Below are positions 5,936-6,229 of a DNA stretch of 6,229 bases, one piece after another. The position numbers and the translations under genes are program-made. The DNA is taken from assembly GCA_016840125.1 (NCBI GenBank), contig JAEOSY010000682.1, forward strand, positions 1 to 6,229, in the 5' to 3' direction. A model generated the notes under the pieces. The model did no database searches. It had not been told where the DNA came from and saw only the letters and a program-made list of their open reading frames with translations. The stretch's first letter is position 1; each line of letters starts with the position of its first letter. This stretch comes from Candidatus Helarchaeota archaeon. GTDB lineage: Archaea; Asgardarchaeota; Lokiarchaeia; Helarchaeales; HEL-GB-A.

Positions 5936-6229
5936 TTAGGATTTTTTCTTCGCTTGATTAGATTTTTTAGGCGTTGGAGGTTGTTTTGGGGGTGGTGTAG
6001 GAGGGGCGGGGGTTTTCCGTGTGCGGAAAATTAGGATCACTGATATAATGAGTAAAAGTCCCAGCATAGCTAAAATCAGAAGTGTCATTGTATCAATTGC
6101 GCCAGTCCCAGTTTGACTAGGAAAATCATTAAAGTCTAGGGGATCTGTACCCATAGCAATTTCAGTTCCATCGAGATAACCGTCCCCATCGGTATCAGGA
6201 AGGAGAGGGTTGGTCCCATGCTGCATCTC
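5936..6229 (-). CDS. TSP3-repeat membrane-anchored surface protein, C-terminal part (5' end outside window)
   Basis: The frame is open to the window edge, and 97 residues are visible, counted from the Glu at the edge. First comes a thrombospondin type 3 calcium-binding repeat: GTNPLLPDTDGDGYLDGTE, with acidic residues 12, 14, 16, 20 and 23, followed by GTDPLD, which opens the next unit. A short linker leads to one membrane segment at about residues 47-68 (TMTLLILAMLGLLLIISVIL). The positively charged tail (69-97) is rich in Pro and Lys (PAPPTPPPK, then KKS and KKKS). The charge pattern places the repeats outside and the tail in the cytoplasm. TSP3 arrays are calcium-stiffened spacers in large extracellular proteins and are common in surface proteins of Asgard and some other archaea. 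The ligand or binding domain would be in the missing N-terminal part. The ATG at 6224-6226 lies inside the repeat and is unlikely to be the real start. Confidence 0.85.
   Translation of the reverse strand, partial: EMQHGTNPLLPDTDGDGYLDGTEIAMGTDPLDFNDFPSQTGTGAIDTMTLLILAMLGLLLIISVILIFRTRKTPAPPTPPPKQPPTPKKSNQAKKKS

Overview
This AT-rich window reads as archaeal. The small genes lack bacterial -10/-35 boxes, TATA-like boxes precede several starts, and genes end before long T runs. Gene content is a corrinoid methyltransfer pair, a glycolate/lactate-oxidase-type flavoprotein with ferredoxin motifs, and a thrombospondin-type-3 (TSP3) surface protein with a C-terminal membrane anchor. That mix fits an Asgard archaeon such as a Lokiarchaeia relative. 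This placement is inference from gene content only, with no marker gene in view.

Layout. Positions 2-475 (+) hold the C-terminal part of a CapA/PGA_cap-type protein cut by the window edge. Positions 556-2313 (+) hold a GlcD-like FAD oxidase fused to two 4Fe-4S motifs. Convergent to it, 2409-3287 (-), perhaps starting further upstream, encodes an unrecognised protein with a C-terminal DnaJ-like double zinc-binding module. A short divergent promoter region (about 3400-3502) separates it from a tightly coupled pair: a corrinoid-binding protein (3503-4150) and a URO-D-family, MtaA/MtbA-like methyltransferase (4152-5228). After a 236-base spacer with repeats comes a small unknown beta-rich protein with a near-perfect Shine-Dalgarno site and a TTG start (5465-5770). 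A convergent terminator region with two inverted repeats follows. The window closes with the C-terminal end of a TSP3-repeat, membrane-anchored protein (5936-6229, -).

How the parts work together. The corrinoid protein and URO-D methyltransferase should form one methyl-transfer unit: a methyl group carried on cobalt is passed to or from a thiol or pterin acceptor by the zinc enzyme. The substrate-specific first methyltransferase is not in the window, so the methyl donor is unknown. The flavin/FeS oxidase could feed electrons from a 2-hydroxyacid into an external carrier. Its link to the methyl pair is proximity only, because an opposite-strand gene lies between them.

The least ordinary items are: an apparent ATT start for the zinc-module gene, supported by a strong Shine-Dalgarno and about 32 extra protein-like codons; a one-residue deletion in the oxidase's metal-binding His loop; its truncated FeS architecture; the orphan small gene with a 14-base direct repeat at its start; and the proline-rich cytoplasmic tail of the TSP3 protein. 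I found no clear new multi-gene system, and no RNA gene, CRISPR array or insertion sequence.
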